A DNA stretch of 64,000 bases, from assembly GCA_963514095.1 (NCBI GenBank), contig OY741271.1:22939561-23003560 (forward strand), given 5' to 3'. Below the pieces are notes generated by a model. The model saw nothing but the letters and a program-made list of their open reading frames with translations, made no database searches and was not told where the DNA came from. This document shows positions 23,716 through 37,183 of the stretch, piece after piece. Within the stretch, counting starts at the first letter, position 1. Every line of letters starts with the position of its first letter. The position numbers and the translations under genes were made by a program. The stretch is from Eutrigla gurnardus (Eukaryota; Chordata; Actinopteri; Perciformes; Triglidae).

Positions 23716-24689
23716 TGCCGACCACTTTCTGCAGAGATGCGACTTCTTTTAAAGTAACAACTTGGACAAATAGTGGCAGATTGGCCCATTTAGTGGTGTT
23801 GTTTGACAGCTTGCATTGCTTGTTGAAGGCAGTTCTAAACAGGGGCTTGTCAGATCACAGATTTATTCCGTCTTCTGCAGAAAATATCCAGCAAGGTGGT
23901 GTATAACAGTGTTCCCCTTTATATAACAAAGAAATCAAGGACTTTTTATGGTTATTTCCCCCCTAACAAACAGTATAAGCGTTGGTGAGAAATTGTGTTT
24001 TTCAGGATGATTATGCTCATTTATTCCTTTTCTGTACACTCATACAATAGACACTATGCCCACTCATTTTGTATTAAACATCATTGACCTAGAAAAACAG
24101 CTGCAAATATTTCACACCACTTTAATATGTTAATGATGAATACTGTACAGGCTACTTGATTTGAAATTTAAATGTAACTTACTGAGAAGAAAAGCAAAGT
24201 GTCCCAAAAAAAAGGTTAAAAAGAGAGAACGCTTATTATAGTGGATAACAACATCCACACTTAAGTCTCCTTTTGTCTTATTGCAGCGCATGTTAAAAGT
24301 TACTCTGTATTATAAACAAGAAAAACATCACGTCACACAATTTTTATTTATTCTGTCCTTGATTTCATGCAGACTTTCCTTCCACAAATGATCAATGCTT
24401 TAATTCCCACACAAGGGATTCATGGTTTAAAATCAATAAGCATCTATTAAATCACTGTGCAGGATAAGCTTTGGGTTATATACCTAGTGACCTCTGGTGG
24501 TTTGGTTGTCACACTGCATCCGGCGCGAGGCACTGTACCCAGAAGGTAGGAAGAATTACATTCCTCTTATCCAAAGCGTAATAAAAACAGTACCAGCTTG
24601 TAGTCCTCGACCTCGGTCTGTCAGTCCACCGCTTTTGGTCCCGACAGACATATTTAAACAACTAATACATCGATTATCTTAAGACTTAG

Positions 24690-25135
24690 GACAGATATTT
24701 ATGGGCCCCAAACAATAAATCTCACTGACTTTATTGGACCCCAACAACGCCACTGTGAGGTTGACAACTGTTTGACGTGGAAATTTGGATCAGACACTCA
24801 TGTTCCCAGGATGAGTTGTTTTCAGGGGGCTGAAACGTGAAGCCGAAGTGAAAGTGCCTCTTCTCTCCGCTGACCATCAGGGGGCGACTCCTCTGGTTGC
24901 AAAAGAGGAAGAAAGAAAGTCTGATTGCATGGAAGTCGATGATAAAACGGCCCTACTTCCCACTTGATTGATTACCTCAGTATTGTTTACATTGTAAACA
25001 TGAGTTTAAGGTCTCAGCCTACAGTTTTACTTCTTCACTACAGCATAATGTTCATTCAGTAAATCATGGTCCCATTTAGAGTAAAATAAAAGCAGCATAT
25101 GATTTAGGGTGTGGCTACCTTGTGATTCTGATTTC
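24690..25135. repeat. Two adjacent interspersed repeat fragments
   Basis: 24690-24830 resembles the repeat at 14876-15545 (AATCTCACTGACTTTATTGG, GCCACTGTGAGGTTGAC). 24835-25135 has CATCAGGGGGCGACTCCTCT followed by GGTTGCAAAAGA, and later TTAGGGTGTGGCTACCTTGT. Those words are typical of another common fish repeat. Confidence 0.5.
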
Positions 25136-27739
25136 TATAGGAGTGCAAAAAAATAGTAAGATGGCTTATCGTGTTGTAATGCAGGCTACTTCTCACATTT
25201 ATTAGAAAAGAAATTGTTTAGGGCATGAGAGAGGGTAGTCAAGGAAAATCTTCTCCTCCGAGGACAAATAAAATATGCATTTACAACACAGTATTGATGC
25301 TCCTATGAAAACATACGCTTGATTGATTCAGGAAACATATCCGTGTGCCATTCTTTATGACGCTCTTGATTGCAGAGCGGAAAGTATTGATCACGACGGA
25401 CCGTTTAACGTCAGTACATGAAATGTGTTTCCACCTGAATGCCTCAAAGAACCATTAAATATAGGTTTTATTGGTCCGGTAAGAGAGAAAATATTAAACT
25501 TAGATGATTTAAAAGTCTCTCCCCAATTTTCAGGCATTTAACTGGGTGTGTTGGGAAGACACCTTATTCCCATTTTAATCTTATATAAAATAAATATAAT
25601 CTGCCTTTTTATGACATAGTTTTGACAAATCTCAAACCCAACCCTGAAAAAAGGGGCTCACGTTCAAATGACTGAATGAAAAGGTTCAAACCTTTAATAG
25701 AAATACATTTTTAATTAGTGATCTTTGCAGGAATTACAGCACATGATTCCCATGAAATTTTAGGTCAAATTTAATAGATAGGCTCACTGCATGATTAAAT
25801 ACACAGTGAGGCTCAGTTCGATGTATGGATAGTCAGACTTCGACATAACACAGAGGAAGTATGCATGGACACCGTTGCAAGATTATCAATCTGTAGGTCG
25901 CAGAAATGATCCTGCAAGCTGCACGCCCGTATTCTTGTGCTTTACATTATGCAGCAGTAACATTTACAATACCCATACAATCTTAAATGCAATTAGATAT
26001 AATTCTTGAAACATATGCAGCACCTCACTTTCCTGACCACCTCGGCCTGTTTTAAATCAATAAAGTTCTTGTACAGGTTCAACTCACACAGTTTGGGTTT
26101 TCTGTTCACTCGATATTTTTCAATGACTCTCAAACAACAATATCGACTAAAAACAAAACATGTCCAAGTTCAAAGGACGCTGATAACCACAAATCAATAT
26201 CAAAATGTTTGCCCTTATGAAAGCCTTGCACAGCCACTGAAGCATTCACTCGCATGTGTTATGTAACAACCCACGTTTTTATGCTACATTCACATTAATG
26301 GATTCATAAAATTCTTCTTCAATACATCAAATGCCTGGATTACACTATATGTTTGAGTTTAACGTATGAAGAGGCAGCAAACAGCTCTTGTACTGAGATC
26401 TTTTACTTAAAGGGGAACTGGAACAGCTGTGTGAGCAAGTCGTACACTAATTAGATTTTTTTTTTTTTTAAATGAACACAATCAAGGAGTGCAGCTTGTG
26501 TCGACCCTTAAAAATGGGCTGAAATATTTCGTTAATGTCAGTCAATAAACTCCTATAGGAGGTTTGCATCAACAGACTCATACAAAGGCTCATTAGACTC
26601 TTGTTTGAACAGTATATACATGTACAGCTGCACACAGCGTCTCCACTTTCACCTTATAGGATAAAAGCTCGGGCCGTCTCATAGCAACCTCTCCTCAACC
26701 TCCACACTGAAGGAGGTCTCTGAAGCTAATAACACCCTGATGTGAAATGACTACATAAAATGTTCGGAGGGAAATCAATATGTCAGGATATATAAATGAT
26801 ATTGTCTCAGTACAGGATATAATATAGATGTAGTGTGCGTGGTGTTGAGATGCAGAGAGTCCCTTTAGGATTTAAGCCTGGACAAAATGGTTGTTTGATG
26901 AAGAGCATTGGCTCAAAAGTCATAAATATAAACATTTTATGATGCTTATCATCAATACATTCTACAACACAATTATTCTCATTAATAAATGTATATATAT
27001 TTTTTCTATATGAATATAATTACTTGTAAATCATTAAATCATCAGACTCAGGCTTAATATTATGGGGGGAAGCCAACCTTTTTACATCACTACATTTATT
27101 TTAAAGCTTTCCTTACATTGCAGATTCTCATTACAGTGTACAAACTATGAATGAACTAATGATGTATTATTATGTATGTAACTATCCAACAATAAATAAA
27201 GTAGCCAGCAGCATTTTAGTGACGTTTACACATTAATGTAGACAGATATAATCCAGTGATATATTATTCTGAAATAATAATAATAATAATAATCTGGTCT
27301 ATTATTCATGAGTGGGCTACTCCTACCACCCTCGGGTTGTTGTATTTTGTATTTTTGCGCTGTGGTATTTGTACTTTTACTTAAATAAAGGGTCTGAATA
27401 CCACTGGAATAACGTACGACGTGCTGGAGTTAAAGTGCCGATAACTCCCACCGTCCACCTGTGTGTGAACGCAGCATGTAACTTCGCTCCGGCCTCGACC
27501 CGCCCATCGGGGGGGTCACCTGACACACTAGTCTCGATTTGAATGGTCCCTGCCACCTGTCAATCATAAACCCACCATGTGGTTGATGATAACATGGGTG
27601 GGCTCGAGGGGGCGGTGGTGGACTGTCAGCGATGATTTGGAAATAATAGTCACGCATTAATGAAGTTATATAATGATTCATCGCGCAGGTTTAAACGTTA
27701 AATTGTACGTTGTGAAAACGGCGTCAGCGTAACTGAGCC

Positions 27740-27915
27740 CGAGGAAGACAGGTGACCTTTGGTTCGTCGTCGCCGTGTGGTGCGCGAGACAGTCTCGGGG
27801 AGGAGCAGCGCGAGAGAGAGAGAGACGTTAGCTAAATTAGCTTAGTAACGGAAGCCATCAGGAAGAAGTGTCACTGCCTACACGCCAAGGGGACGAGGAG
27901 AGCCCGTCTGTAGTC
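27740..27915 (+). promoter_or_regulatory. CpG-rich promoter and 5' UTR of pip4k2c
   Basis: GC and CpG content rise sharply just before the pip4k2c ATG (for example GTCGTCGCCG and GTGCGCGAGAC). There is no evident TATA box. This fits a housekeeping-type CpG promoter continuing into exon 1. Confidence 0.55.
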
Positions 27916-30900
27916 ATGGCTGCCCTCGGTAACTCCGGGGCCACTTCCAGTCCGATGGTGGTCCTGGCTCCGAAGACGAAGACGAAAAAGAAACATTTCG
28001 TACAGCAGAAGGTGAAAGTGTTTCGAGCGAGCGACCCGGTCCTGAGCGTCTTCATGTGGGGCGTCAATCACTCGGTGAGTCGGCTGGAAGCTAAAAGGGA
28101 ATGCTAACGTGTCTGTGTCACGTAAATGCCGCTAGCTTGGTTAGCAGTTAGCAAGTGAGCCAGCAGGTATAGTGTCAAATCTGTGACACCAGAGGAGAAA
28201 ATAATAAAACACTGATGCTTTGACTGAATATTGTCGGACGTTGTGCACCGGATCTACAGACAGACACACACACACACCTCGACGCCTGTTCGTGTTAAAC
28301 GGCTATCAACTGGCTATGTTGTTATGGGGACACAATTTTAACTGCTAATAAAATGCTATTAAAATACTATTGAGTTTGGTGACAGCTATCATGATACAGT
28401 AAAGGCCCATGCTGGGGGGAAACAGGCATAGTAAGATCTTATTTAAACTGGTGGGACAGAGAATGCAGTATAACAAGTGCAGTGGTGGAATGTAACTAAC
28501 TACATTTACTCAAGTACAATGCTGAGGTGTATGTCCTACTTTATACTCCACTATTTTGGTAGCCAAAGTTGTATTGTCTTTTACTCCAATACATCTATTT
28601 GACAACATACAGTTACATGATAGATTCAGATTATTCAAAACAGACAACATAATAAATGACAGTGTATTATAAGGATTAAGCTACCCAGCAGTATATAAAG
28701 TTGTTGGAATTTGTTGAAGTTGCTCCATCAAATTCATATACTTATTCAGACTTCAATATCTGAGCGGGGCTGATCCCAGCTGATTGGGTGAAGGCAAGGT
28801 ACAACTAGCATAGGACACATCGGGACCGACCATTCACGCTCATATTCACAACTATGGGCAAATTAGAGTCATCAATTAACCCAACCTGGCCTGCATGTCT
28901 TTGGACTGTGGGAGGAAGTCCAAGTACCCTGAGAAAACCTTGCTCACAGTGCTAACCACTACTGTGCCGGCCTGATCCAGTGATATAATGCATTTTATCC
29001 TGAAATGGGCCATTCTGAATAATAAGTACTTTTACTTCTGATAATTTATGTGAAAGTCTTGCTTAAACATAAGTACTTTGGCCTTAACATTTTGAATGAG
29101 AGCTTTTACTTAAATATTTACACTATAATGTTGCTATTTTTACTTAAAGGATCTGATGACTTCTTCCCTCAGTGAACAAGTGTAACGTTACACTTTAATG
29201 TGTACAAATGGTTTTGGTATAGAAGCCTCAGCTTGACTGTGAGCGACGAAGCCCAGTCAGTATAGCAGTATTATTAATCATTGTTTATAATAGGCTATAG
29301 AAATGCAAACATTTTTGTTGTAGACGAAATCTGCTGTTGATCAACAGAAATTAATTTTTGCACCAAATTTGACAACATCACCTTGGGCACGAAGATGTTC
29401 TGATGGACATTCTTTATTAAATGTTTTTTTTTTAGGTTTTTATGCTAGTTGAGGAATATTAGGGCTTCAGCTAATTGTTATTTATTTCTTAACAGGGAAA
29501 AACATGTAATCTACAATTCAAATCGGTTCAAATCCCCCAAATATTCGGTTTATGGTGATATAAAATGGAGAAAACAGGAAATCTGAGACATGTGAGAAAC
29601 AGGAACCAGAGAATACATGTGTTGACTTGAAAATTACCTAAATATTAAATTAATCATCAAATTGCTGCAGATTAATTTTCCTTTTCGTGGACAAATCTAT
29701 TAATCTACTAATTGCTTCAACTCAAAGAGCAGATTGCTTGATGATTAAAATACGGTTTTGTTTCACTCCTATTTTAGACACTAATGTGGGCTCTTTGGCA
29801 ATTACCTTCTTTCTTTCAGATCAATGATCTCAACCAGGTGCCTGTTCCTGTCATGCTGCTACCTGACGACTTTAAAGCCAACACTAAGATCAAAGTCAAC
29901 AACCACCTCTTTAACAAGTAAGACACAGAAATATGTTGATAGACTAACCCGGGATTGATTGAAATGTGCATAAATTAGACTTATAAGAATGTACCAGACA
30001 CTGTCTTGTCTCTCATTTATGCCAAACTTTCAGATAAAACATAAACAGATACCGAATTCCTGAAGTCTGTGTTGGACTGTAAAGTATGGCAGACGTTTAA
30101 AGAATTTGCCAATGAACGTGTGAAAATCCGTTTAGCGTGTGTTCAACCAGCTACTTGTTATTTTGCAGAGAAAATCTTCCAGGACATTTCAAGTTCAAAG
30201 AATACTGTCCTCAGGTCTTCCGAAATCTCAGGGAACGGTTTGGTATCGAGGATCTGGACTATCAGGTATGTGACGTAGTGAAGTACTATTTAATATGCAT
30301 CCGGTGTCAGACTGTTGGCTGACGATACTAAAGCAAACGTCATTCTTTTTAAAATAATCCTAACTAAAATGTAGATGATCGCTATACTTACCTCTGTGCT
30401 TCATGTTCTCCAGGTTTCGTTGACCCGCAGCCCCCCGATGAGGAGTGTAGATGACCAGGGAGAGGGTCTGCTCCTCAACTCCTACGACCGAACGCTGGTC
30501 ATCAAGCAAATCTCCAGCGAGGATGTTGCGGACATGCACAGCATCCTGTCTGAGTATCACCAGGTAAGGATGGTAGTTAAAGGAAAACCCGGCGATATTC
30601 AGTATTTTTCTTAAGTCAACAAATCTATTGAAATGACCAAAAATCAACAGTGCATCCCTCAATACTTTCTGACCTCCTTGTCCTGTCTGTGGACCTTAGA
30701 TTCATACTGTAAACCTTTAAAAACCCATCACAAATCACTCCTTTAGGACTGGGCCATACCATTTAATTCATTTAACTTATTATTAAACCTGCCGTAGTGT
30801 ACACTTGACAGTTGGGTCTTTTCATGGGATTCATTGACCGTAAGAAAAATGTAGAATATCACCAGACTTGTCCTTTAACATTCAAAGCTCACACATGACC

Positions 30901-33900
30901 TGAATTTGAATTCAGTGAGTTTACTACTCGGATCTGACAAAATGCTGAATGACATGAAATTTGAAGTAAATCGTGGTCGTCGCTGCAGTGAAAACCAGGC
31001 TATAATTTCCCAGTGAGCATCTGTTAATCTGAGTCCTTTCTCCCAGATGCCCTCATTCAATCCTCCCCTCAGTCATTCATTAAAGGTTTGCCTCCAGTCT
31101 CCAGATGTGGTAACACCACACACACAGAGACAGGGTCGTTTACCTCCTGTCTGCTTTACTGAACTGTATGTAAAGCTCTGTGTGTCCTACTTACAGAACA
31201 TTCTGTTTAACCTTTGTTTGATCCCTTTTGTAGCTTAAAACCTAAAATAAAATGAGCGCTTCCTGGGGATTTTCTTTTTATGGTTTTCCTGCCTCATAGG
31301 TGAGGGAAGCTGACCCAAATATGATTATTTTTAGATTTATACATCTTGCCGGGAGCTTCAAAGTGGTGCAGTGAGTAGGAAGACGGCTATATATTCAACC
31401 TGGGGAAACATCTGTCCTGCTGAAGTTTCCTTGAGCAAGAACATACATTTCGCTTTAAGGTGCCTCACCAAACAGAACACGACTGCTGACCTCCCTGTGG
31501 GGAATGAGAGTAGAATACAGACAAAACAAAACCTCTCCTCATCAAGGTTACAGCTGTGCGGAGCACAGGGAACAAACACACTATTATATGATTGTTGGTT
31601 TGCTAACGATATGCAAATACTCATATCAACACATCTATGTTCATGTAAATAGGAGAGTGCGTTTGTAGGAGAGATAAGCACCAGGTGACACACTTTCACC
31701 TCTATTCTTTTTTTGTTTTGTTTCTGTGAGGCTTTACTTTACATCTGCTGCCCCGGCCTGGTATCGGTGTTTGGCTGACTTGCGTGGTTACTTCAGAAGT
31801 AGGTCTCACTTCAGGCTAAACATACCACTGAGTAAACTTTTGGCTGCTTTGAGCTCTTATTGGAATGTGTAGCCTGTGGTTACGCAGCCTACATAGAACT
31901 GGGAGGGAGACGAGGAAAAATGGCAGCTCTGTTTCGGAGTGTTGTTTTTTATTCACTTGGCCCTGAAAGAACTCATTGTTATCAGAGCTCCTGCGTTGGC
32001 ACTGCCTCCTTCATTCATCATGACACTTTGCATGTTGCAGGTTATTGCCTTGGTTTCTCCTCTTTGTTGTCAACATTTAGTTGTTTGAATGCTGAACAAC
32101 TGTTTAATATTAAGTGAAATTCTGAGTTATTGAGGATTGAGATGCTGTAACTAAAACATGATGGCTTGGCTGCAGATGACTTCATCATTGTTGTGCTTTT
32201 GGCTTTTAGGAATTATTTGGATGAATTTGAGCGTTTAGGATTAGGTTTTGTGTTTGTTGGCAAGTGTAGGGATTTGGTCTTAAGACGAGCGTTTCAACCA
32301 AACATTTTCTGTATTGATTTTGAATGGAAGTTTATGAAAGCCTCTTTTTTTCTTATTCTTTTTTATGCCACATAAATTAGTTCACATAAAGAGATTCTAG
32401 ATTGACAATTTCAATCTTATGTCTTTGCCAAATAGTCATTTTGAAAGATATAGGGCTATTAAACTGATAGTTTTATATAGTTTAATTTAGTTGTTGTTGC
32501 CATGAAGTTGTGCTGCTCATACGGCAAAAGGTATTAAAAGGATAGCTACCTTGGTATCAATTATTTGGCAAAACATTTACCTTTTTTTTAGACAAATTTC
32601 ATCTCATATTGCAATATGTTCTATTATCACACCACCCAGCATCCATTGCTTAAATTTGATTACAGATTGTGCCAATGCTGAATCAAAGGCACCATTTGTT
32701 GACTTTTTCTATTTGATGTGATCGTGTGAACTGAATATCTGGCACAAGCATTTTGAAGAGGTCATCTGAGGCTCTGGGAAACTGTAATAGGCATTATTTT
32801 AACTGTGTTTTAATATGTTGACCAGCACTAGATTAATCAATTGAGAAAATAATGAATATAATCCTCAGCACAAGGTTGGCGTGTTCACGGGTGGACAGTA
32901 AAAGGGTCCACATGTGGCGGAGGGCGCAGACCACCATATGTCTCCTCTGATGCCCATGTAGTCGCCAACCACTTTTGGTTGGCAAAACACGACACCAGAT
33001 CCCTGTTTTCCCTGGGTCTCCTGGCTGATTATGAGGCACTTTAGCTGGGGTTTGAAGCCAGCTCTCTGTGCTGCTGAGTATCTTTCTACTGGTACAGACA
33101 CCCAGGGGATACACATTTTCAAAAATATTGATGCACAAACCAAAACTGGACAGGGTAGAGTGATATTCTGCCCAGTGTGTTTCAGGGGACACTGAATGAG
33201 AAGCAGGTGTGTATTTTAACTGACGGAGTACGACTCAGAGTCTAACCTGAATACACCCAGTAATTGCTTTGCATTCATAGTGATGTTTAAATATGACCAA
33301 ATCTGTGCCTTTTTTAGGACTGCTTATCTATCTAGCTATCTTCCATCTGTACATCTGTCTTTTACCGTATGCCCGTGACAACAATATTCCACTCTCTACA
33401 CCTGCCATGCAAATTCACAGTTGTGTCCTGTGTGCAGCACATCGTGAAGTGTCACGGCAGCACCCTGCTGCCTCAGTTCCTGGGTATGTACCGGGTGAGC
33501 GTGGACAGCGAGGAGACCTACCTGATCGTCATGAGGAACATGTTCAGCCACAGACTGGTTGTTCACAGGAAGTACGACCTGAAGGTGAGGAGGAACTTCA
33601 CCACCATCAATCAATAAGGAAGTTGTATAGAAACTAGTACTCACTAACATGGCCCTGAGATGCGCAGGAAGTAAGGCCGTTCACACCTTTTTTGATTTGC
33701 TTTCACAAGAGAAGCGACATCATACTCTTCTATTTATGTATCATAGTAATAATAATAACAATAGACATAGAATCAACATCAAAACGGGGATAGAATGCTA
33801 TAATGAATGGAAAATAAAGCACACTTGATTATAAATGGTAATTTGGGGTTGAGTGTCTTGCCCAAAGACACTTCTGCATGTGGACTGGGGGACAACTCGC

Positions 33901-36811
33901 TCTACCTCCGAGCAACAGCCACTACAAGAGGATAAAAATAAGATGAAATACATGGAATGCATAATATAAGGTGGAAACATAAAAACCCACTGAAGTTTTA
34001 TGATAATATCGTCGGTACCCATATTCGCAGCATGCACTTATACCTCCCTACATTAATAACCATTGTAGCAACATCAAAGGCTCTCCATCCTCTTCTTCTT
34101 TGTTCTTTTCTCAATCGTTGGTGGAGAATTTTATTTTTAAGATGAAACCTCCAAAGCATTTAGCCTCTTTATTCATGGCAATCTGTTGTTTCAGGGCTCT
34201 TTGGTGGCTCGTGAAGCAAGTGACAAAGAACGGGTAAAAGGAAACCTCTGACCTACTCTCCATTTTCTATCATATTGTTGCCACCTCATCCTTCTCATCC
34301 CATATGTCCTGCTAAAGATGTATTTTATGTCTAAAGGGAAAAGAGCTTCCTACCTTCAAGGACATGGACTTCAGGAACAACATGCAGAAGGTGTATGTGA
34401 CCGACGAGCAGAAGGAGAAGTTCATGGAGAAACTCAACAGAGATGTGGAGGTAGGTGACCTGTTAAATGTGGCAACTGTTGTTGCACTCCTCCACCACAC
34501 AGAGGCAGCATCGGCACAGTAGGGACGCACCACTGCTCTGAAGAAGGAAAAATGTTGTTATAAAATAATTTGATTGGATTGATCATAAAATGATTAATAG
34601 CCTGCTCGATCAATCAGAGCTATTTTGATAATTGTGTAAGACACTTTTTAAGAAAAATGCAAAATAAATAACATGAAGAAAAAACATCCACACAACCAAA
34701 AAAATCAAGAACTACGCATCTGAGTTTGATGATAAAGATTATAAACTATTAAAAATAGATTTAGGAGCACTATTTTACCTCTCTCTTACAATAAGGCAAT
34801 GTTCTTTTTCAACCTCGTCTCCACCAGTTTCTGGTGAGGCTGAAGATCATGGACTACAGTCTGCTGCTCGGTATCCACGACGTGGGTCGAGCTGAACGGG
34901 ATGAGGAGGAGGGCGAGGAGGTTTCCAACGAGGAAGAGCCTGATGCGGAGAACGGCCTGGCACCAGGCGCTACGGTGGGCTCTTATGGCACCTCTCCAGA
35001 GGGAATCGCTGGCTATATGTCCTGCTGCAAACCTCTGGGGCCGGGGGAGTTCGACCCCTATGTGGATGTGTATGCCATCGGGAGCTGCTCAGGTGAATAC
35101 TTGGTTCAGGCCAAAAAAATAAGAAAGAGAAAAAGTTTTAATGAAAACTCAAGCCCATAACATCAATATTCTAAATATTATTATTAATAGCTTACAGGAA
35201 CACTGTGTACAAGTGTCCCTCTCTGTTACTCTCTGTCAAACATGCAAAGCCAGCAAAGTGGCGCCTGTTTCATCGCCCCCACTCGCTACGGTGGGCGGGG
35301 AAATACAATGAATCCATACATTAGCCTACAAACACTGTTGTTTTCTTCCCATGGAGCCGACATGAAAACTATTTTGGTTCAGTAAATGTCTGGAACTCAA
35401 ATATTCACGTTGGCCTTCGTTAGCTAATGTTCTACAGTTTCATTTTATTCTGTGTTCTCATTTTCTTTGCCGGTGTGAAAAGCCCTTTAGGCAGAGATGT
35501 ACCTGATACTTCAACTCTCCGGATACCGAGTACCAGTCCAATACCAGTGCTTTATTTTTTCCCAAATTTATAATCTGTACAATGTTTCCTTGCTGTATGG
35601 AACTCATTCAGATCATTCATATACATTTATGCAAGTTAATTATTCATTATTTTGTCTGCAACTGTTGTGATAATCAAATAATAATCCAAAGACTTTTCTA
35701 TTTCCGGAGGGGATTTGCTGCTTTTCTGTTTCATATCTCTGTAAATTGAATAAATCTGAGGTTTGGCTCATATAGAAAAAGACAAGAAATCGGAGGATGT
35801 CTTCTTCAGCTCAGAAAAACTGAGATGTTTTTCGCAATTTGCACACATTTTATAGACTTAAAGTTTATATATTTATATGGTCGTGTGTTATATTACCTCC
35901 ACTATCCCCATCTAGATCTTCTGGGATATAATTATGGTATAGTTTTAGAGACTTTGACATTCATTTTCCGAAGCTTTAATCTTGATGATTGTTGAGAGAA
36001 CCACAATACAATGCTGTCAATACAGAGCCAATCAAATAACCCCGGTTGTTCTCTGCCTTTCATCTCAGGAGCCCCTCAGAGGGAGGTCTATTTCATGGGC
36101 CTGATTGACGTCCTCACTCAGTACGACACCAAGAAGAAAGCCGCACATGCAGCGAAAACGGTCAAACACGGGGTGAGTGGCAAAGGAAGGAAAGAGAAGA
36201 AAGAAAACAAAACGCCCTGTGTACCTGCACAGAGGGCGACCTTTTGATCTTCACTCTGTCCTGAAATATACAATACAGATGATGTTGATGCTAGGGATAC
36301 ACGATCCGTCCTGTTCTGTCCCGATACCAATACCCGGGTATCGGCCGATGCTGAGTAGCAATCCTATACCAGTGTTTAATAAGCTGTATGCCTCACTGAC
36401 TGGAAGTGTCTCTTTTATGTGTAAGGCAACATCAACATTACTTTCATAACTTCGTACAAACAAAATGTAACAAATTAATTCATAGATATTTAATGCATTG
36501 TTATATATTATTGAAATAAGAAATTGTGCACCAGCAACTTGGTAAACAAAGTATTTAATTCAAGTGTAAACCTTTTAAATGCGCCAACAAATTGGTCAAA
36601 CTGGCATAAAGTCTTTAAACCTAGAATTGAATTGAATAGATCAGCCACATTGTCATGGTACCCCCCCTGGTTATCGGTGCATCTCGAGTTGATGACCTTT
36701 TTTCTTCCTCTTTGTCTCCGTTTGTTGCAGGCCGGCGCTGAGATCTCCACAGTCCACCCCGAGCAGTACGCCAAGCGATTTCGAGATTTCATCTTTAATA
36801 TCTTTGCATAA
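27916..36811 (+). CDS. pip4k2c: Phosphatidylinositol-5-phosphate 4-kinase type 2 gamma
   Basis: Exons: 27916-28074, 29820-29917, 30169-30265, 30414-30563, 33438-33584, 34195-34233, 34337-34450, 34828-35092, 36069-36172, 36731-36811. These give 417 residues (human gamma is about 421). The enzyme phosphorylates PI5P to PI(4,5)P2; the gamma form has low intrinsic activity and is linked to autophagy and mTORC1 signalling. Family marks in order are KTKTKKKHFVQQKVKVFRA, a DDFKA...KVNNHLF block, YDRTLVIK, the YDLKGS loop split across exons 5 and 6, MDYSLLLGIHD, GSYGTSPEG, and GLIDVLTQYDTKKKAAHAAK followed by TVKHGAGAEISTVHPEQY in the activation loop. GAPQREVYFMGLID and the C-terminus FNIFA favour gamma over alpha or beta. 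Teleosts may have two gamma copies; which one this is I cannot say. Several introns carry MITE copies. Confidence 0.95.
28485..28990. repeat. Interspersed repeat fragments in pip4k2c intron 1
   Basis: 28485-28640 begins AGTGGTGGAATGTAACTAAC and continues with words of the family also seen at 55798, 58320 and 50290. 28770-28985 has CTGCATGTCTTTGGACTGTG followed by GGAGGAAGTC and AACCATTCACGCTCA-like words, typical of a very common fish repeat. Confidence 0.6.
29459..29723. mobile_element. Degraded MITE (TAGGGCTTCAGCTAATTG family) in pip4k2c intron 1
   Basis: The left end TTAGGGCTTCAGCTAATTG pairs with the reverse complement of the right end, GAGTTGAAGCAATTAG. The interior has TGCAGATTAATTTTC, usual for the common fish family whose ends read AGGGCTGCAACTAATG. 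Related copies or fragments are near 44120-44270, 45545-45660 and 62570-62760. Confidence 0.55.
35493..35780. repeat. Partial MITE copy in pip4k2c intron 8
   Basis: Begins AGAGATGTACCTGATACT and contains GGATACCGAGTACC and CAATACCAGTGCTTTA, which match words in the fuller copy in the next intron at 36292-36687. The right end is unclear. Confidence 0.45.
36292..36687. mobile_element. Decayed hAT-type MITE in pip4k2c intron 9
   Basis: The left end TAGGGATACACGAT aligns with the reverse complement of the right end, TCGAGATGCACCGAT, with a one-base gap. Flanks are GTTGATGC (36284-36291) and GTTGATGA (36688-36695), a 7 of 8 match as expected for an old hAT duplication. No coding capacity. The right end is only about 43 bases from the exon 10 acceptor. 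Confidence 0.6.
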
Positions 36812-37183
36812 CACTCGGCTATGAACGCTGCCATGAGTCGATCCAACTGACAGCTAAACATCTATTTTTTACCATTGACCAAAAATACTACACACACACA
36901 CACACAGATCATTTAAATGCAGTGATCTGAGATCAGACTACTTACGTTGTAGCAACATAATGTACTACTTCTGATGCATATATTTATTTTTAAGATTTAA
37001 GATGATTTCTTATAGTTATTAAGCACTATTTAAAGGAATAACTCTGGAGCATTAGGGTGCATTGAAACAAACTGCTGTTGAATCAGTGTTACACCACATC
37101 AGTGCAAGATCAAATATAAGTTTTCTTTTCTTTTTCTTTTTTCCAGTCACTTTGCTCTGGTTCCTCCAGGCATGAACCAAACG

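Larger units (their letters stand above)
22501..27700. other. Gene-poor interval between the TRH receptor and pip4k2c
   Basis: No recognised gene in about 5.2 kb. It contains the 215-codon ORF at 23068-23715, a repeat at 24690-25135, an (AAT)n run near 27278-27292, and several AT-rich blocks. The junction between the 20q13-like and 12q13-like gene blocks must lie here or near it. Confidence 0.45.

Noticed and set aside
32833..33192. A 119-codon - strand ORF in pip4k2c intron 4
   Set aside because: No recognisable domain, no splice support, and it lies antisense in an intron; probably chance or old repeat.
27916..36811. Reading this kinase as the alpha or beta PI5P 4-kinase, or a PI4P 5-kinase
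   Set aside because: GAPQ.EVYFMGLID, YDRTLVIK and the NIFA C-terminus fit gamma, and the activation loop is of 4-kinase type.
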